Positions 32,852 to 41,201 of a stretch of DNA of 64,000 nucleotides are shown in pieces. The position numbers and the translations under genes were made by a program. Origin of the DNA: Streptomyces neyagawaensis. Lineage in GTDB: Bacteria; Actinomycetota; Actinomycetes; Streptomycetales; Streptomycetaceae. The notes below the pieces were generated by a model. It made no database searches and was not told where the DNA came from. It saw nothing but the letters and a program-made list of their open reading frames with translations. The stretch is from NCBI RefSeq assembly GCF_023516595.1, contig NZ_JAMGBG010000117.1, positions 24,310-88,309 on the forward strand. The letters run 5' to 3'. The first letter of the stretch is position 1. Each line of letters starts with the position of its first letter.

Positions 32852-35686
32852 ATGCCCTGGCACACCCCACGCATCTCACGCACCGCACCGGACGGAGTGA
32901 GAACTCCCCGTCGAATCCCGGAGTTCCTCAAGGCCGCCTCCGTATGCGCACTCGTTGCCGGTCTTTTGTCCCCTCTTTCCCCGGCTGCCCAGGCAGCGAC
33001 CGCCGACACCAAAGCCGCACCGACCGCAGCCACCAAAGCCGCGGCGGCCGCCGCGAACGACTACTGCGGTGGCCAGTGCTCGGACATCCTGCCGCCGGGC
33101 CAGAACGGCAACGCCACCCTCGCCCAGATCCTGCTCAACCAGGCGTTCGGCAGCATGCCGGAGAACGCGAGCAACCAGCTCGGGCCCTACAACAACCTCG
33201 CCAAGGGGCACACCGGGCTCACCAACGCCACGATCAACACCTTCTTCAACGACGCGTCCTTCGGCGTCGCCTCCGACCAGGTCGCCTCCACCCTGAAGCC
33301 CGCCGGACGCACCGACGTCACGATCGTCCGCGACAAGAAGACCGGTGTGCCGCACATCACGGGCACCACCCGCTACGGCACCGAGTTCGGCGCCGGTTAC
33401 GCCGCCGCCCAGGACCGGCTGTGGCTGATGGACGTCTTCCGGCACGTAGGCCGTGGCAAGCTCACCCCGTTCGCCGGTGGCGCCCCCTCCAACCAGGGCC
33501 TTGAACAGGAGTTCTGGCGGCACGCGCCCTACACCGAGGCCGATCTGCAGGCCCAGATCGACAAGGCCGTCGCCACCAACGGCGACCGCGGCCGCCAGGC
33601 CCTCGGCGACGTCAACGCCTACATCGACGGCATCAACGCCTACATCGACGCCTCCGACAGCGGCCGCTACTTCCCCGGCGAGTACGTCCTGACCGGCCAC
33701 AAGGACTCCATCACCAACGCCGGCACCATAGAGAAGTTCAAGCCCACCGACCTGGTCGCCCTGGCCTCCGTCATCGGCGCCCTCTTCGGCTCGGGCGGCG
33801 GCGGCGAGGTCAACAACGCCCTGTCCCTGCTCGCCGCCCAGGAGAAGTACGGCGTCACCGAGGGCACCAAGGTCTGGGAGTCCTTCCGCGAGCGCAACGA
33901 CCCCGAGGCGGGCCTGACCGTCCACGACGGCAGCTTCCCCTACGCCACCAAGCCGGCCGACCCGCAGGGCATGGCCCTGCCCGACAACGGCGCCGTCACC
34001 GAAGAACCCCTGGTGTACGACCGCACCGGAAGCGCGGCCGGCACCGCCTCCAAGAGCGTCTCGTCCAAGGCCACCGACAGCGCCCTCAGCTCCGCCCGGC
34101 GCGGAATGTCCAACGCCCTCGTCGTCGGCGGCAAGCACACCGCGAGCGGCCACCCCATCGCCGTCTTCGGCCCCCAGACCGGCTACTTCGCCCCGCAGCT
34201 GCTGATGCTCCAGGAGATCCAGGGCCCCGGCCTCAGCGCCCGCGGCGCCTCCTTCGCCGGCCTGAGCATGTACGTCGAACTCGGTCGCGGCCAGGACTAC
34301 GCCTGGAGCGCCACCACCTCCGGCCAGGACATCATCGACGCGTACGCCGTCGAGCTGTGCCAGGACGACGTCCACTACCTGTACCACGGCACCTGCACCC
34401 CGATGGAGAAGGTCGAGCAGACCAACGCCTGGAAGCCCACCACCGCCGACTCCACCCCGGCCGGCTCGTACCGCATGCAGGTCTGGCGCACCAAGTACGG
34501 CCCGGTCACCCATCGCGCCACGGTCGGCGGCAAGAAGGTCGCCTACACCACCCTGCGCTCCTCGTACATGAACGAGGCCGAGTCGATCATCGGCTTCCAG
34601 ATGCTGAACGACCCCGACTACGTGAAGGGCCCCGAGACCTTCCAGAAGGCCGTCCAGAACATCAACTACACCTTCAACTGGTTCTACGCCGACTCCCAGC
34701 ACACCGCGTACTACAACAGCGGCGACAACCCGGTGCGCGCCGCGGGCGTCGACGCCGAGTTCCCCGCGTGGGCGCGGGCCCCGTACGAGTGGCGCGACTG
34801 GAACTCGGCCACCAACGTCGCCGACTACACCCCGCCCTCCGAGCACCCCAACTCCATCGACCAGGACTACTACATCTCCTGGAACAACAAGCAGGCCAAG
34901 GACTACCCCTCCGCCCCCTGGGGCAATGGCTCCGTGCACCGCGGCAACATCCTCGACGACCGGGTCAAGCGGCTCGTCGCGGCCGGCGGGGTCACCCGCG
35001 CCTCCCTGACCAAGGCCATGGCCGAGGCGGCCCTCGTCGACCTGCGCGCCGAGGACGTCGTCCCCGACCTGCTGAAGGTCGTCAACAGCAGCCCGGTCAC
35101 CGACTCCGCCGCCGCGGCGGCCGTCACCAAGCTCCAGAACTGGGTCGCCTCCGGCTCGAAGCGCACGGAGACCTCCGCCGGTTCGAAGACCTACGCCGAC
35201 GCCGACGCGATCCGCATCCTGGACGCCTGGTGGCCGCTGCTGGTGAAGGCCGAGTTCGAACCCGGCCTCGGCACGAAGCTGTACAACGCGATGACCGCCA
35301 ACCTCCCCGTCGACGAGTCCCCGTCGGCCGCGCACGGCCCGACCGGCTCCCACGCCGGCAGCTCCTTCCAGTACGGCTGGTGGAGCTACGTCGACAAGGA
35401 CATGCGCGCGGTTCTCGGCGAGTCGGTGCAGGGACCGCTCGGCCGGAAGTACTGCGGCGACGGCACCCTCAGCGCCTGCCGCACCCTTCTGATCAACACC
35501 CTCAAGGAGGCGGCCGGCAAGACCGCCGCCCAGGTCTACCCCGGGGACGAGTCCTGCTCGGCGGGCGACCAGTGGTGCGCCGACGCGATCATCCACCGGA
35601 CCCTGGGAGGCATCAAGCACGGCAAGATCAGCTGGCAGAACCGGCCGACCTTCCAGCAGGTCGTGGAGTTCACCTCGCACCGGTGA
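32852..35686 (+). CDS. secreted penicillin acylase-family Ntn hydrolase
   Basis: Predicted 944 residues. Signal peptide about residues 1-48 (ending 'SPAAQAAT'). Alpha-chain motif 'VTIVRDKKTGVPHITGTTRYG', a spacer, then 'ARRGMSNALVVGG', where the Ser becomes the N-terminal nucleophile after autocleavage, followed by the beta chain ('LQEIQGPGLSARGASFAG'). These enzymes hydrolyse amides: beta-lactam side chains, acyl-homoserine lactones or echinocandin-type lipopeptides. Its ~940 residues are more than in classic penicillin acylases and closer to AHL/aculeacin acylases and their relatives. ATG 32852 is chosen for its GGGAGGAG site. Confidence 0.88.
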   Translation: MPWHTPRISRTAPDGVRTPRRIPEFLKAASVCALVAGLLSPLSPAAQAATADTKAAPTAATKAAAAAANDYCGGQCSDILPPGQNGNATLAQILLNQAFGSMPENASNQLGPYNNLAKGHTGLTNATINTFFNDASFGVASDQVASTLKPAGRTDVTIVRDKKTGVPHITGTTRYGTEFGAGYAAAQDRLWLMDVFRHVGRGKLTPFAGGAPSNQGLEQEFWRHAPYTEADLQAQIDKAVATNGDRGRQALGDVNAYIDGINAYIDASDSGRYFPGEYVLTGHKDSITNAGTIEKFKPTDLVALASVIGALFGSGGGGEVNNALSLLAAQEKYGVTEGTKVWESFRERNDPEAGLTVHDGSFPYATKPADPQGMALPDNGAVTEEPLVYDRTGSAAGTASKSVSSKATDSALSSARRGMSNALVVGGKHTASGHPIAVFGPQTGYFAPQLLMLQEIQGPGLSARGASFAGLSMYVELGRGQDYAWSATTSGQDIIDAYAVELCQDDVHYLYHGTCTPMEKVEQTNAWKPTTADSTPAGSYRMQVWRTKYGPVTHRATVGGKKVAYTTLRSSYMNEAESIIGFQMLNDPDYVKGPETFQKAVQNINYTFNWFYADSQHTAYYNSGDNPVRAAGVDAEFPAWARAPYEWRDWNSATNVADYTPPSEHPNSIDQDYYISWNNKQAKDYPSAPWGNGSVHRGNILDDRVKRLVAAGGVTRASLTKAMAEAALVDLRAEDVVPDLLKVVNSSPVTDSAAAAAVTKLQNWVASGSKRTETSAGSKTYADADAIRILDAWWPLLVKAEFEPGLGTKLYNAMTANLPVDESPSAAHGPTGSHAGSSFQYGWWSYVDKDMRAVLGESVQGPLGRKYCGDGTLSACRTLLINTLKEAAGKTAAQVYPGDESCSAGDQWCADAIIHRTLGGIKHGKISWQNRPTFQQVVEFTSHR

Positions 35687-35725
35687 CCACCGGCGGCGGG
35701 TGACTCCCGTGCGGCGGCGGGCCGG

Positions 35726-37096
35726 TCAGACGACCCGGCCCGCCGCCAGCACGATCCGCGCCAGCTCCTGGTGACAGATGTCGCTGTGCGCGCCGGACGG
35801 CGCACCACCGCGCCGGACGACCGCCGACGCGTCGACGTTCACACACCCGGACGCCGGCAGCCGTCCGGCGAGCGCGGCGGACAGCGGGAACGAGAGGGTG
35901 CCCTTCACCGCCTTGATCCCGTCGTAGCCGAGCGCGCCCCACTTCGCGCCCAGCAGACTGTTCACGCTCAGGCCCCGCACCGTCCGCGCGTCGCCCGCCA
36001 TCCGGGACGCCAGCGGATAGATCGTGCCGAGCGCCGAGTCGTGCCGGGAGTGGCAGCACACCAGGGGGCCGTCGACCCGCTTCTGCTGCCCGTTCAGCAC
36101 TCCGCTCGCCCGGGGGTCGTGCGGCAGCCGCGCCGCGAACGCGTAGTGCGAGAACGCCGCCTGAAGCAGCGTCGCCGACTTCACCGTGCGCACCCCGCGC
36201 GGCAGCCCCCGCAGCGCGAACGACACCAGGCGCGCGCCGAAGCTGTGCCCCACGAGATGGACCCGGACGTCCGGCGCCCGCTCGGCCAGTTGCCCGAGCA
36301 GCCGCCCGAGCCCTCGCTCCCCGACCGTCCCGGCCCGCCGCTTCATCGCGAAGTACGTGGCCTGCCGCAGCAGTTCGTGGGCGCCGTCCCAGACCTGCGG
36401 CCCCGGGGCGGCGGCACCGGTCATGACGGCCGAGGGCCCGGTGGCGGACGCGGCCAAGGACGCTCCGGCCACCGCGTCGGCTGCCGCCGCGACCTCCGCC
36501 AGCGCCGCGGCGAACTCCGCGCACACCCCCGCCGTCTCCCCGCACAGCATCCCGGGCGTGCCCTCGGGCACCCCCTCGGCCAGCGTGTCCGCCGTGAACG
36601 CGCCCTGCGGCCCCTGCGGCGGCACCTCCACCAGCAGCCGTGCGAGCCTGCCGAACTCCTCCAACGAGGCGCTCTCGTCCGGCCGTTGCTCCAACAGCCG
36701 CGCCAGCTGCTCCACGAGCGTGGCCCGGCCCGGGAACACCTCCAGGAGCGCGTGCCGGGTGCGCTTGTCGAGCGCGGGACGGGCGGGACCCAGGGCCGGC
36801 ACCGGCCGGTAGTCCGGGATCGGCTCGTCCGAGAACCGCATCGACGGCCACAGCACCCCGACATAACCGAGCCGGGCCGACGGGGCGAGCGCCGGGAACG
36901 GGGCGAAGAACCTGCTGTACAGGCCCGTGGCCCCGGAACGGTCGCTGTTCCAACCGTGGGCGAAGACCACCAGGTCCACCACCCCGCGCCGCACCACCCC
37001 GTCGAGCAGCCGGTCCCGCTGACCCGTGTCGACGTCACCGTCCGCGTCGAAGGTCACTTCCCAGTAGGGCGCCACGCTCATGTCCGAAGCCGCCAT
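35726..37096 (-). CDS. alpha/beta-hydrolase-fold protein (serine hydrolase-like)
   Basis: Predicted 456 residues, no signal peptide. 'VDLVVFAHGWNSDRSGA' (oxyanion region) and the nucleophile elbow 'VHLVGHSFGARLVSF' are clear, with the later histidine perhaps in 'CCHSRHDSALG'. Between them lies a 170-residue Ala-rich insert. The substrate is unknown; membership in a lipase/esterase-like superfamily is as far as the sequence allows. It converges on the acylase gene with 39 nt between stops. Confidence 0.75.
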   Translation of the reverse strand: MAASDMSVAPYWEVTFDADGDVDTGQRDRLLDGVVRRGVVDLVVFAHGWNSDRSGATGLYSRFFAPFPALAPSARLGYVGVLWPSMRFSDEPIPDYRPVPALGPARPALDKRTRHALLEVFPGRATLVEQLARLLEQRPDESASLEEFGRLARLLVEVPPQGPQGAFTADTLAEGVPEGTPGMLCGETAGVCAEFAAALAEVAAAADAVAGASLAASATGPSAVMTGAAAPGPQVWDGAHELLRQATYFAMKRRAGTVGERGLGRLLGQLAERAPDVRVHLVGHSFGARLVSFALRGLPRGVRTVKSATLLQAAFSHYAFAARLPHDPRASGVLNGQQKRVDGPLVCCHSRHDSALGTIYPLASRMAGDARTVRGLSVNSLLGAKWGALGYDGIKAVKGTLSFPLSAALAGRLPASGCVNVDASAVVRRGGAPSGAHSDICHQELARIVLAAGRVV

Positions 37097-37188
37097 GACG
37101 AGCCCCCTTCGACCGCGTTGGTGCGCTCAGGCGCATGGTCCTGCCAACGGCGAAGGATGGCCATACGTCACGTACGGCTCTTTCGCGC

Positions 37189-37258
37189 GGACCTCGGGAC
37201 GGGACATCGGGACGTGGACGTCGGGGACGCGGATATCGGGGACGGTGACATCAGGGCC
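37189..37258. repeat. five degenerate 13-15-bp tandem repeats
   Basis: Units at 37189, 37202, 37216, 37231 and 37246 share the consensus GGACRTCGGGGACG. They lie between the hydrolase start and the NamZ stop. Confidence 0.55.
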
Positions 37259-37285
37259 CAGGTGCGGCCCGGCGTCCCGGGCGGG

Positions 37286-38539
37286 TCACCGGTAGAGCAG
37301 ATACTCCTCGCGCACCTTCCGGAACGCCCTGAGCTCCTCCTGCCAGCCGGCCACGACCTCGTCGGTGTCCGCCCCGGCGTCGATCATCGTGCGCACCCGA
37401 GTCGACCCGGTGAGCTTGTCGATCCAGTTGTCCGGACGCCAGGCGAAGCCGCTCCACACCTTCTTCGCGGTGACGAGCAGACCGATCCCGGTGCGCACGG
37501 GGTCGTACGCCGCCCGGTCGTGCACGTGGATCTGCACGCCGCCGACGGTCTTCCCCTGGAACTTGGAGAACGTGGGCGTGAAGTACGCCTCCCGGAAGTG
37601 GGCGCCCGGCAGCCCCAGGTCGTTCGCGGCGGCCGCCCACCGCCGGTCGATGCCCTCCGCGCCGAGCAGCTCGAACGGGCGGGTGGTGCCCCGCCCCTCC
37701 GAGAGGTTGGTCCCCTCGAAGAGGCCCGTCCCCGCGTACACGAGCGCGGTGTCCGGGGTCGGCATGTTCGGGCTCGGCGGCACCCAGGGCAGCCCCGAGG
37801 AGTCGTAGAACCGCGACCGCTTCCACCCGGACATCAGCACCGTCTCCAGCGGTACGGGCTCCTCCAGGAACTCCCCGTTGAACAGCCGCGCCAGCTCCGC
37901 CACCGTCATCCCGTGCGCCTGCGAGACGGGCTGCCGCCCGACGAACGTCGCGAACTCCTTGTGCAGGACGGGCCCCTGCGCCGACCGCCCGGTCACCGGG
38001 TTGGGCCGGTCGAGCACGACGAAGCGCTTCCCCGCGAGCCGGGCCGCCTCCATGCAGTCGTACAACGTCCAGATGTAGGTGTAGAAGCGGGCGCCCACGT
38101 CCTGGATGTCGAAGACGACCGTGTCCACCCCGGAGGCGGTGAAGATGTCCGCGAGGGCGCGGCCGCTCTTCTGGTACGTGTCGTACACGGGCAGCCCCGT
38201 CGCCGGGTCGTCGTGGCGGCCCTCGGAGCCGCCGGCCTGGGCCGTGCCCCGGAAGCCGTGCTCGGGGCCGAAGACCGCGGTCAGGTCCACGCGGTCGTCG
38301 GCGTGCATGACGTCGACGATGTGGCGGGCGTCGCGGGTGATCCCCGTGGGGTTGGTGACGACGCCGATCCGCCGGCCGTCGAGGAGCCGGTAGCCGCCGG
38401 CCGCCAGGCGCTCGAAGCCGGTGCGCAGCCGCGAGGAGGCCGTCTCCCCGGAGGGCGGCGCACCGCCGGGGGAGGCGCAGGCAGTGGTGGCCGCGGCGGC
38501 GGTGGAGGCGGCGAGGAAGGTGCGGCGGGAGAGGCGCAT
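37286..38539 (-). CDS. namZ: exo-beta-N-acetylmuramidase NamZ-like (DUF1343/GH171) lipoprotein
   Basis: Predicted 417 residues. The N-terminus 'RRTFLAASTAAAATTACAS' combines a twin arginine with a lipobox-like TTAC, so it is probably a Tat-exported lipoprotein. Family motifs: 'GVVTNPTGITRD', 'FGPEHGFRG', 'VVFDIQDVGARFYTYIWTL', 'LDRPNPVTG' and 'YAGTGLFEGTNLSEGRGT'. NamZ removes terminal MurNAc from muropeptide glycans and serves cell-wall recycling. ATG 38539 is preferred over earlier in-frame starts because the signal begins there and GGAGG lies upstream. Confidence 0.88.
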   Translation of the reverse strand: MRLSRRTFLAASTAAAATTACASPGGAPPSGETASSRLRTGFERLAAGGYRLLDGRRIGVVTNPTGITRDARHIVDVMHADDRVDLTAVFGPEHGFRGTAQAGGSEGRHDDPATGLPVYDTYQKSGRALADIFTASGVDTVVFDIQDVGARFYTYIWTLYDCMEAARLAGKRFVVLDRPNPVTGRSAQGPVLHKEFATFVGRQPVSQAHGMTVAELARLFNGEFLEEPVPLETVLMSGWKRSRFYDSSGLPWVPPSPNMPTPDTALVYAGTGLFEGTNLSEGRGTTRPFELLGAEGIDRRWAAAANDLGLPGAHFREAYFTPTFSKFQGKTVGGVQIHVHDRAAYDPVRTGIGLLVTAKKVWSGFAWRPDNWIDKLTGSTRVRTMIDAGADTDEVVAGWQEELRAFRKVREEYLLYR

Positions 38540-38616
38540 GGGGGTGACCTCCGGGGCGCGGGTGGGGGAAGCGGCGTCCCTGCAAGCTAAGCGCTTCCCC
38601 GGGCGGTTTGTAGCCC

Positions 38617-38717
38617 GCGCGTCCGTCACGGCCGGTCGGGCGTTTCGCCGCGCGCCTGTCACGGCCGGTCGCGCGTTTCCCCGTACGCCCGTCACGCCCC
38701 GGTCGGGGCGTGTCCCC
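38617..38717. repeat. three tandem 33-35-bp repeats upstream of namZ
   Basis: Units 38617-38649, 38650-38682 and 38683-38717 share a core of GTCACG followed by CCGGTCG; a fourth partial unit begins at 38718. Non-coding, in the 294-bp divergent namZ/SDR region. Confidence 0.6.
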
Positions 38718-38757
38718 GCGCGTCGGTACGGCGGTGTCCAGGCACCCCTTCCTCACA

Positions 38758-38775
38758 ACATACCGACCGGTTAGT
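38758..38775. promoter_or_regulatory. TetR-type dyad (site C) before the SDR gene
   Basis: ACATACCG-AC-CGGTTAGT, six of eight arm positions paired, 58-76 nt before GTG 38834. The first 14 bases equal those of site D (48292-48309) read on the minus strand. Confidence 0.6.
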
Positions 38776-38833
38776 CTGATGGCGGACGATGAGCCGTTCA
38801 TCATGGTCGTGAGCCTCGCGTAAGGAGACCGGA

Positions 38834-39595
38834 GTGGGTGTCGTGCAGGGTGCGGGAGTGGTGGTCACGGGGGCCGGGGGCGGGATCGGAGCCGCGCTGG
38901 CCCGGCGGTTCGCGGCGGAGGGTGCCCGGGTCGTCGTGAACGACCTCGACGGGGACCGGGCGAAGGCCGTGGCCGACGAGATCGGCGGGATCGCCCTGCC
39001 CGGGGACGCCTCGGAGATCGTCGCCCCGGCGCGCGAGGCACTCGACGGCACGGTCGACGTGTACTGCGCCAACGCGGGGCTCGCCAGCGGCGGCACGGAA
39101 GCCGCCGACGAGAAGGTGTGGGCGCTCGCCTGGGACGTGAACGTGATGGCGCACGTCCGGGCGGCCCACGCACTGCTCCCGCAGTGGCTGGAGCGCGGCA
39201 GCGGGCGTTTCGTCTCCACGGTCTCGGCGGCCGGGCTGCTCACGATGATCGGCGCGGCCCCCTACAGCGTCACCAAGCACGGGGCGTACGCCTTCGCCGA
39301 GTGGCTGTCCCTCACCTACCGCCACCGGGGCCTCAAGGTGCACGCGATCTGCCCCCAGGGGGTGCGCACCGACATGCTGACGGCGTCCGGCAGCGCGGGC
39401 GACCTCGTGCTCGCGCCGACCGCGATCGAACCGGAGGACGTCGCCGACGCGCTGTTCGACGGCATCGAGAAGGACCGCTTCCTGATCCTGCCGCATCCCG
39501 AGGTGGCCGACTTCTACCAGGCGCGGGCGACCGACCCGGAGCGCTGGCTGACGAACATGAACCACATCCAGCAGAAGTGGGAAGCCGCGGGCTGA
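38834..39595 (+). CDS. short-chain dehydrogenase/reductase
   Basis: Predicted 253 residues. Classical SDR: cofactor motif 'VTGAGGGIGAALA', 'NAG' in 'YCANAGLAS', catalytic Ser in 'FVSTVSAAG', and 'YSVTKHG' (YxxxK). Acidic 'NDLDGD' after beta-2 suggests NAD(H). It oxidises or reduces a hydroxyacyl or similar alcohol; context with acyl-CoA genes suggests fatty-acyl-type metabolism. GTG 38834 has AAGGAG upstream. Confidence 0.9.
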   Translation: MGVVQGAGVVVTGAGGGIGAALARRFAAEGARVVVNDLDGDRAKAVADEIGGIALPGDASEIVAPAREALDGTVDVYCANAGLASGGTEAADEKVWALAWDVNVMAHVRAAHALLPQWLERGSGRFVSTVSAAGLLTMIGAAPYSVTKHGAYAFAEWLSLTYRHRGLKVHAICPQGVRTDMLTASGSAGDLVLAPTAIEPEDVADALFDGIEKDRFLILPHPEVADFYQARATDPERWLTNMNHIQQKWEAAG

Positions 39596-39744
39596 CCCAC
39601 CTGCCCGGCGGACCGGGCGCCGGGAGTGGGATGATCCTTCGACGGGATCGTCCCCTTCCGGCCATTCCGGCCGGCCGGGAACCGTTCGACGGCCGTGGGA
39701 CGACCAGTAGGCGACGACAGAACTCCGAAAGGCAGGTGGCGGAA

Positions 39745-40338
39745 GTGCCCAGGACGACGGACGGAGACGGTACCCCCGTCCCGCAGCGGCTGCTGGCCGC
39801 CGCCACCCGGCTCTTCGCCGAGCGCGGCTACGACCGCACGTCCGTGCAGGAGATCGTCGAGGCGGCGGGCGTCACCAAGGGCGCGCTGTACCACTACTTC
39901 GGTTCCAAGGACGACCTGCTGCACGAGGTGTACGCGCGCGTGCTGCGGATCCAGCAGGAGCGGCTCGACGCGTTCGCGGGCGCCGACGCGCCGGTGGAGG
40001 AGCGGCTGCGGGGCGCCGCCGCCGACGTCGTCGTCACCACCATCGACAACCTCGACGACGCGATGATCTTCTTCCGCTCGATGCACCACCTGAGCCCCGA
40101 GAAGAACAAGCAGGTCCGCGCCGAGCGCCGCCGCTACCACGAGCGCTTCCGCGCGCTGATCGAGGAGGGCCAGGAGTCGGGCGTCTTCTCCAAGGCCACC
40201 CCCGCGGACCTGGTCGTCGACTACCACTTCGGCTCCGTCCACCACCTGTCCACGTGGTACCGCCCGGACGGCCCGATGGGCCCACAGGAGGTCGCCGACC
40301 ATCTGGCCGACCTGCTGCTGCGCGCGCTGAGGCCGTAG
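39745..40338 (+). CDS. TetR-family regulator, KstR2-like
   Basis: Predicted 197 residues. HTH 'GYDRTSVQEIVEAAGVTKGALYHYFGSKDDLLHEVY' and a C-terminal domain with 'FFRSMHHLSPEKNKQVRAERRRYHERFRALIEEGQ', the pattern of KstR2-type regulators that bind CoA thioesters. It lies 149 nt after the SDR gene and is the best candidate to bind site C and site D. GTG 39736 in the same frame is an alternative start. Confidence 0.85.
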   Translation: MPRTTDGDGTPVPQRLLAAATRLFAERGYDRTSVQEIVEAAGVTKGALYHYFGSKDDLLHEVYARVLRIQQERLDAFAGADAPVEERLRGAAADVVVTTIDNLDDAMIFFRSMHHLSPEKNKQVRAERRRYHERFRALIEEGQESGVFSKATPADLVVDYHFGSVHHLSTWYRPDGPMGPQEVADHLADLLLRALRP

Positions 40339-40379
40339 GCGTTCTTGCCGGGGTTCGGTGGGGCGGTCACCATGGCTGA

Positions 40380-41201
40380 ATGAGTTCCGGGACGGGCCCC
40401 TCGAGCCCTGGGGGCGGTTCTGCCGACCCCGATCTGTGGCAGCGCAGAGTCACCCGCTGGGCCTCCGCCCTCGCCGTTCTCTTCCTGGGCCTGCTCACCG
40501 CGGCCGTACTGGCGTGGCGGGAGGGGAGCCTGGCCGGGAATCTGGTCAACACGGTGGTGGCTGCGGCCAACGTGGCCTTCGTCATCTTCACCTGGGCCGT
40601 CTTCAAGGCAGGTCAGGAACAGATCGCCCAGATGCGCAGGGAGTACACCCACGCGGAGCAGGTCTACGAAGAGGCGGTGCGAGCCCGTCTGGACCAGACG
40701 GGTCCACGTGTCAGCGTCTCCTTCGACAGCTGGGACGCCGCCCTGGAGAAGGACGACCAGGGCAACCACCTGCAGCCCGGGGCCGTCGTCGCCGACGGCC
40801 AGCGGGTACGGGTGAGAACCCTCTGGCTGGTGAAGAACTGGGGACCGGAACCCGTCATCGTCACCCGTCGGGACATGGCCGACCCGGGGTGTCCGCACGG
40901 GCGGCGCGTGCTGCCGGGTGCAAGGACCTCCCTCACGTTCGAGAGGCAGGGCACGGTTGCGGACTGGAAGCTGGCTGACGGTTCATGGGAATGCGACATC
41001 GAGGTGATCGCCGAGGATCTGAGCGGCGCCGTGCGGGACCGGCACAGCTGGGAGGGGACCTTGCGGCTGTTCGTGGAGGTCCAGGACGGGGTGAGACTGG
41101 TGGCTCCCGACATCTCGCACGACGCCGTCGCGCGTCGAGAACGTTCCTACCCCGACCGGCCTCCGTCGCCGTTGCGAAGCCGTAGCGTTCGGATCCCCTG
41201 A
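40380..41201 (+). CDS. two-transmembrane-helix protein of unknown function (island gene)
   Basis: Predicted 273 residues. Two hydrophobic helices near residues 26-47 and 54-75 and a short charged, coiled-coil-like stretch ('AGQEQIAQMRREYTHAEQVYEEAVRARL') are followed by a soluble, beta-rich domain from about residue 105. Family not recognised. A three-codon reading frame (ATG GCT GAA TGA, 40372-40383) with its own GGTGGGG site overlaps the start as ATGA, which may couple translation. The 3' end overlaps the convergent VirD4-like gene by 55 nt. Confidence 0.65.
   Translation: MSSGTGPSSPGGGSADPDLWQRRVTRWASALAVLFLGLLTAAVLAWREGSLAGNLVNTVVAAANVAFVIFTWAVFKAGQEQIAQMRREYTHAEQVYEEAVRARLDQTGPRVSVSFDSWDAALEKDDQGNHLQPGAVVADGQRVRVRTLWLVKNWGPEPVIVTRRDMADPGCPHGRRVLPGARTSLTFERQGTVADWKLADGSWECDIEVIAEDLSGAVRDRHSWEGTLRLFVEVQDGVRLVAPDISHDAVARRERSYPDRPPSPLRSRSVRIP

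Noticed and set aside
32876..35680. A 934-codon minus-strand frame opposite the acylase
   Set aside because: Composition (Gly/Val/Asp-rich, no motifs) and perfect opposition to a recognisable acylase gene mark it as a shadow frame.
38587..38596. Another CTAAGCG half-site upstream of namZ resembling the maoC operator
   Set aside because: Only the left arm matches; the right arm has no symmetry, so chance is the better explanation.
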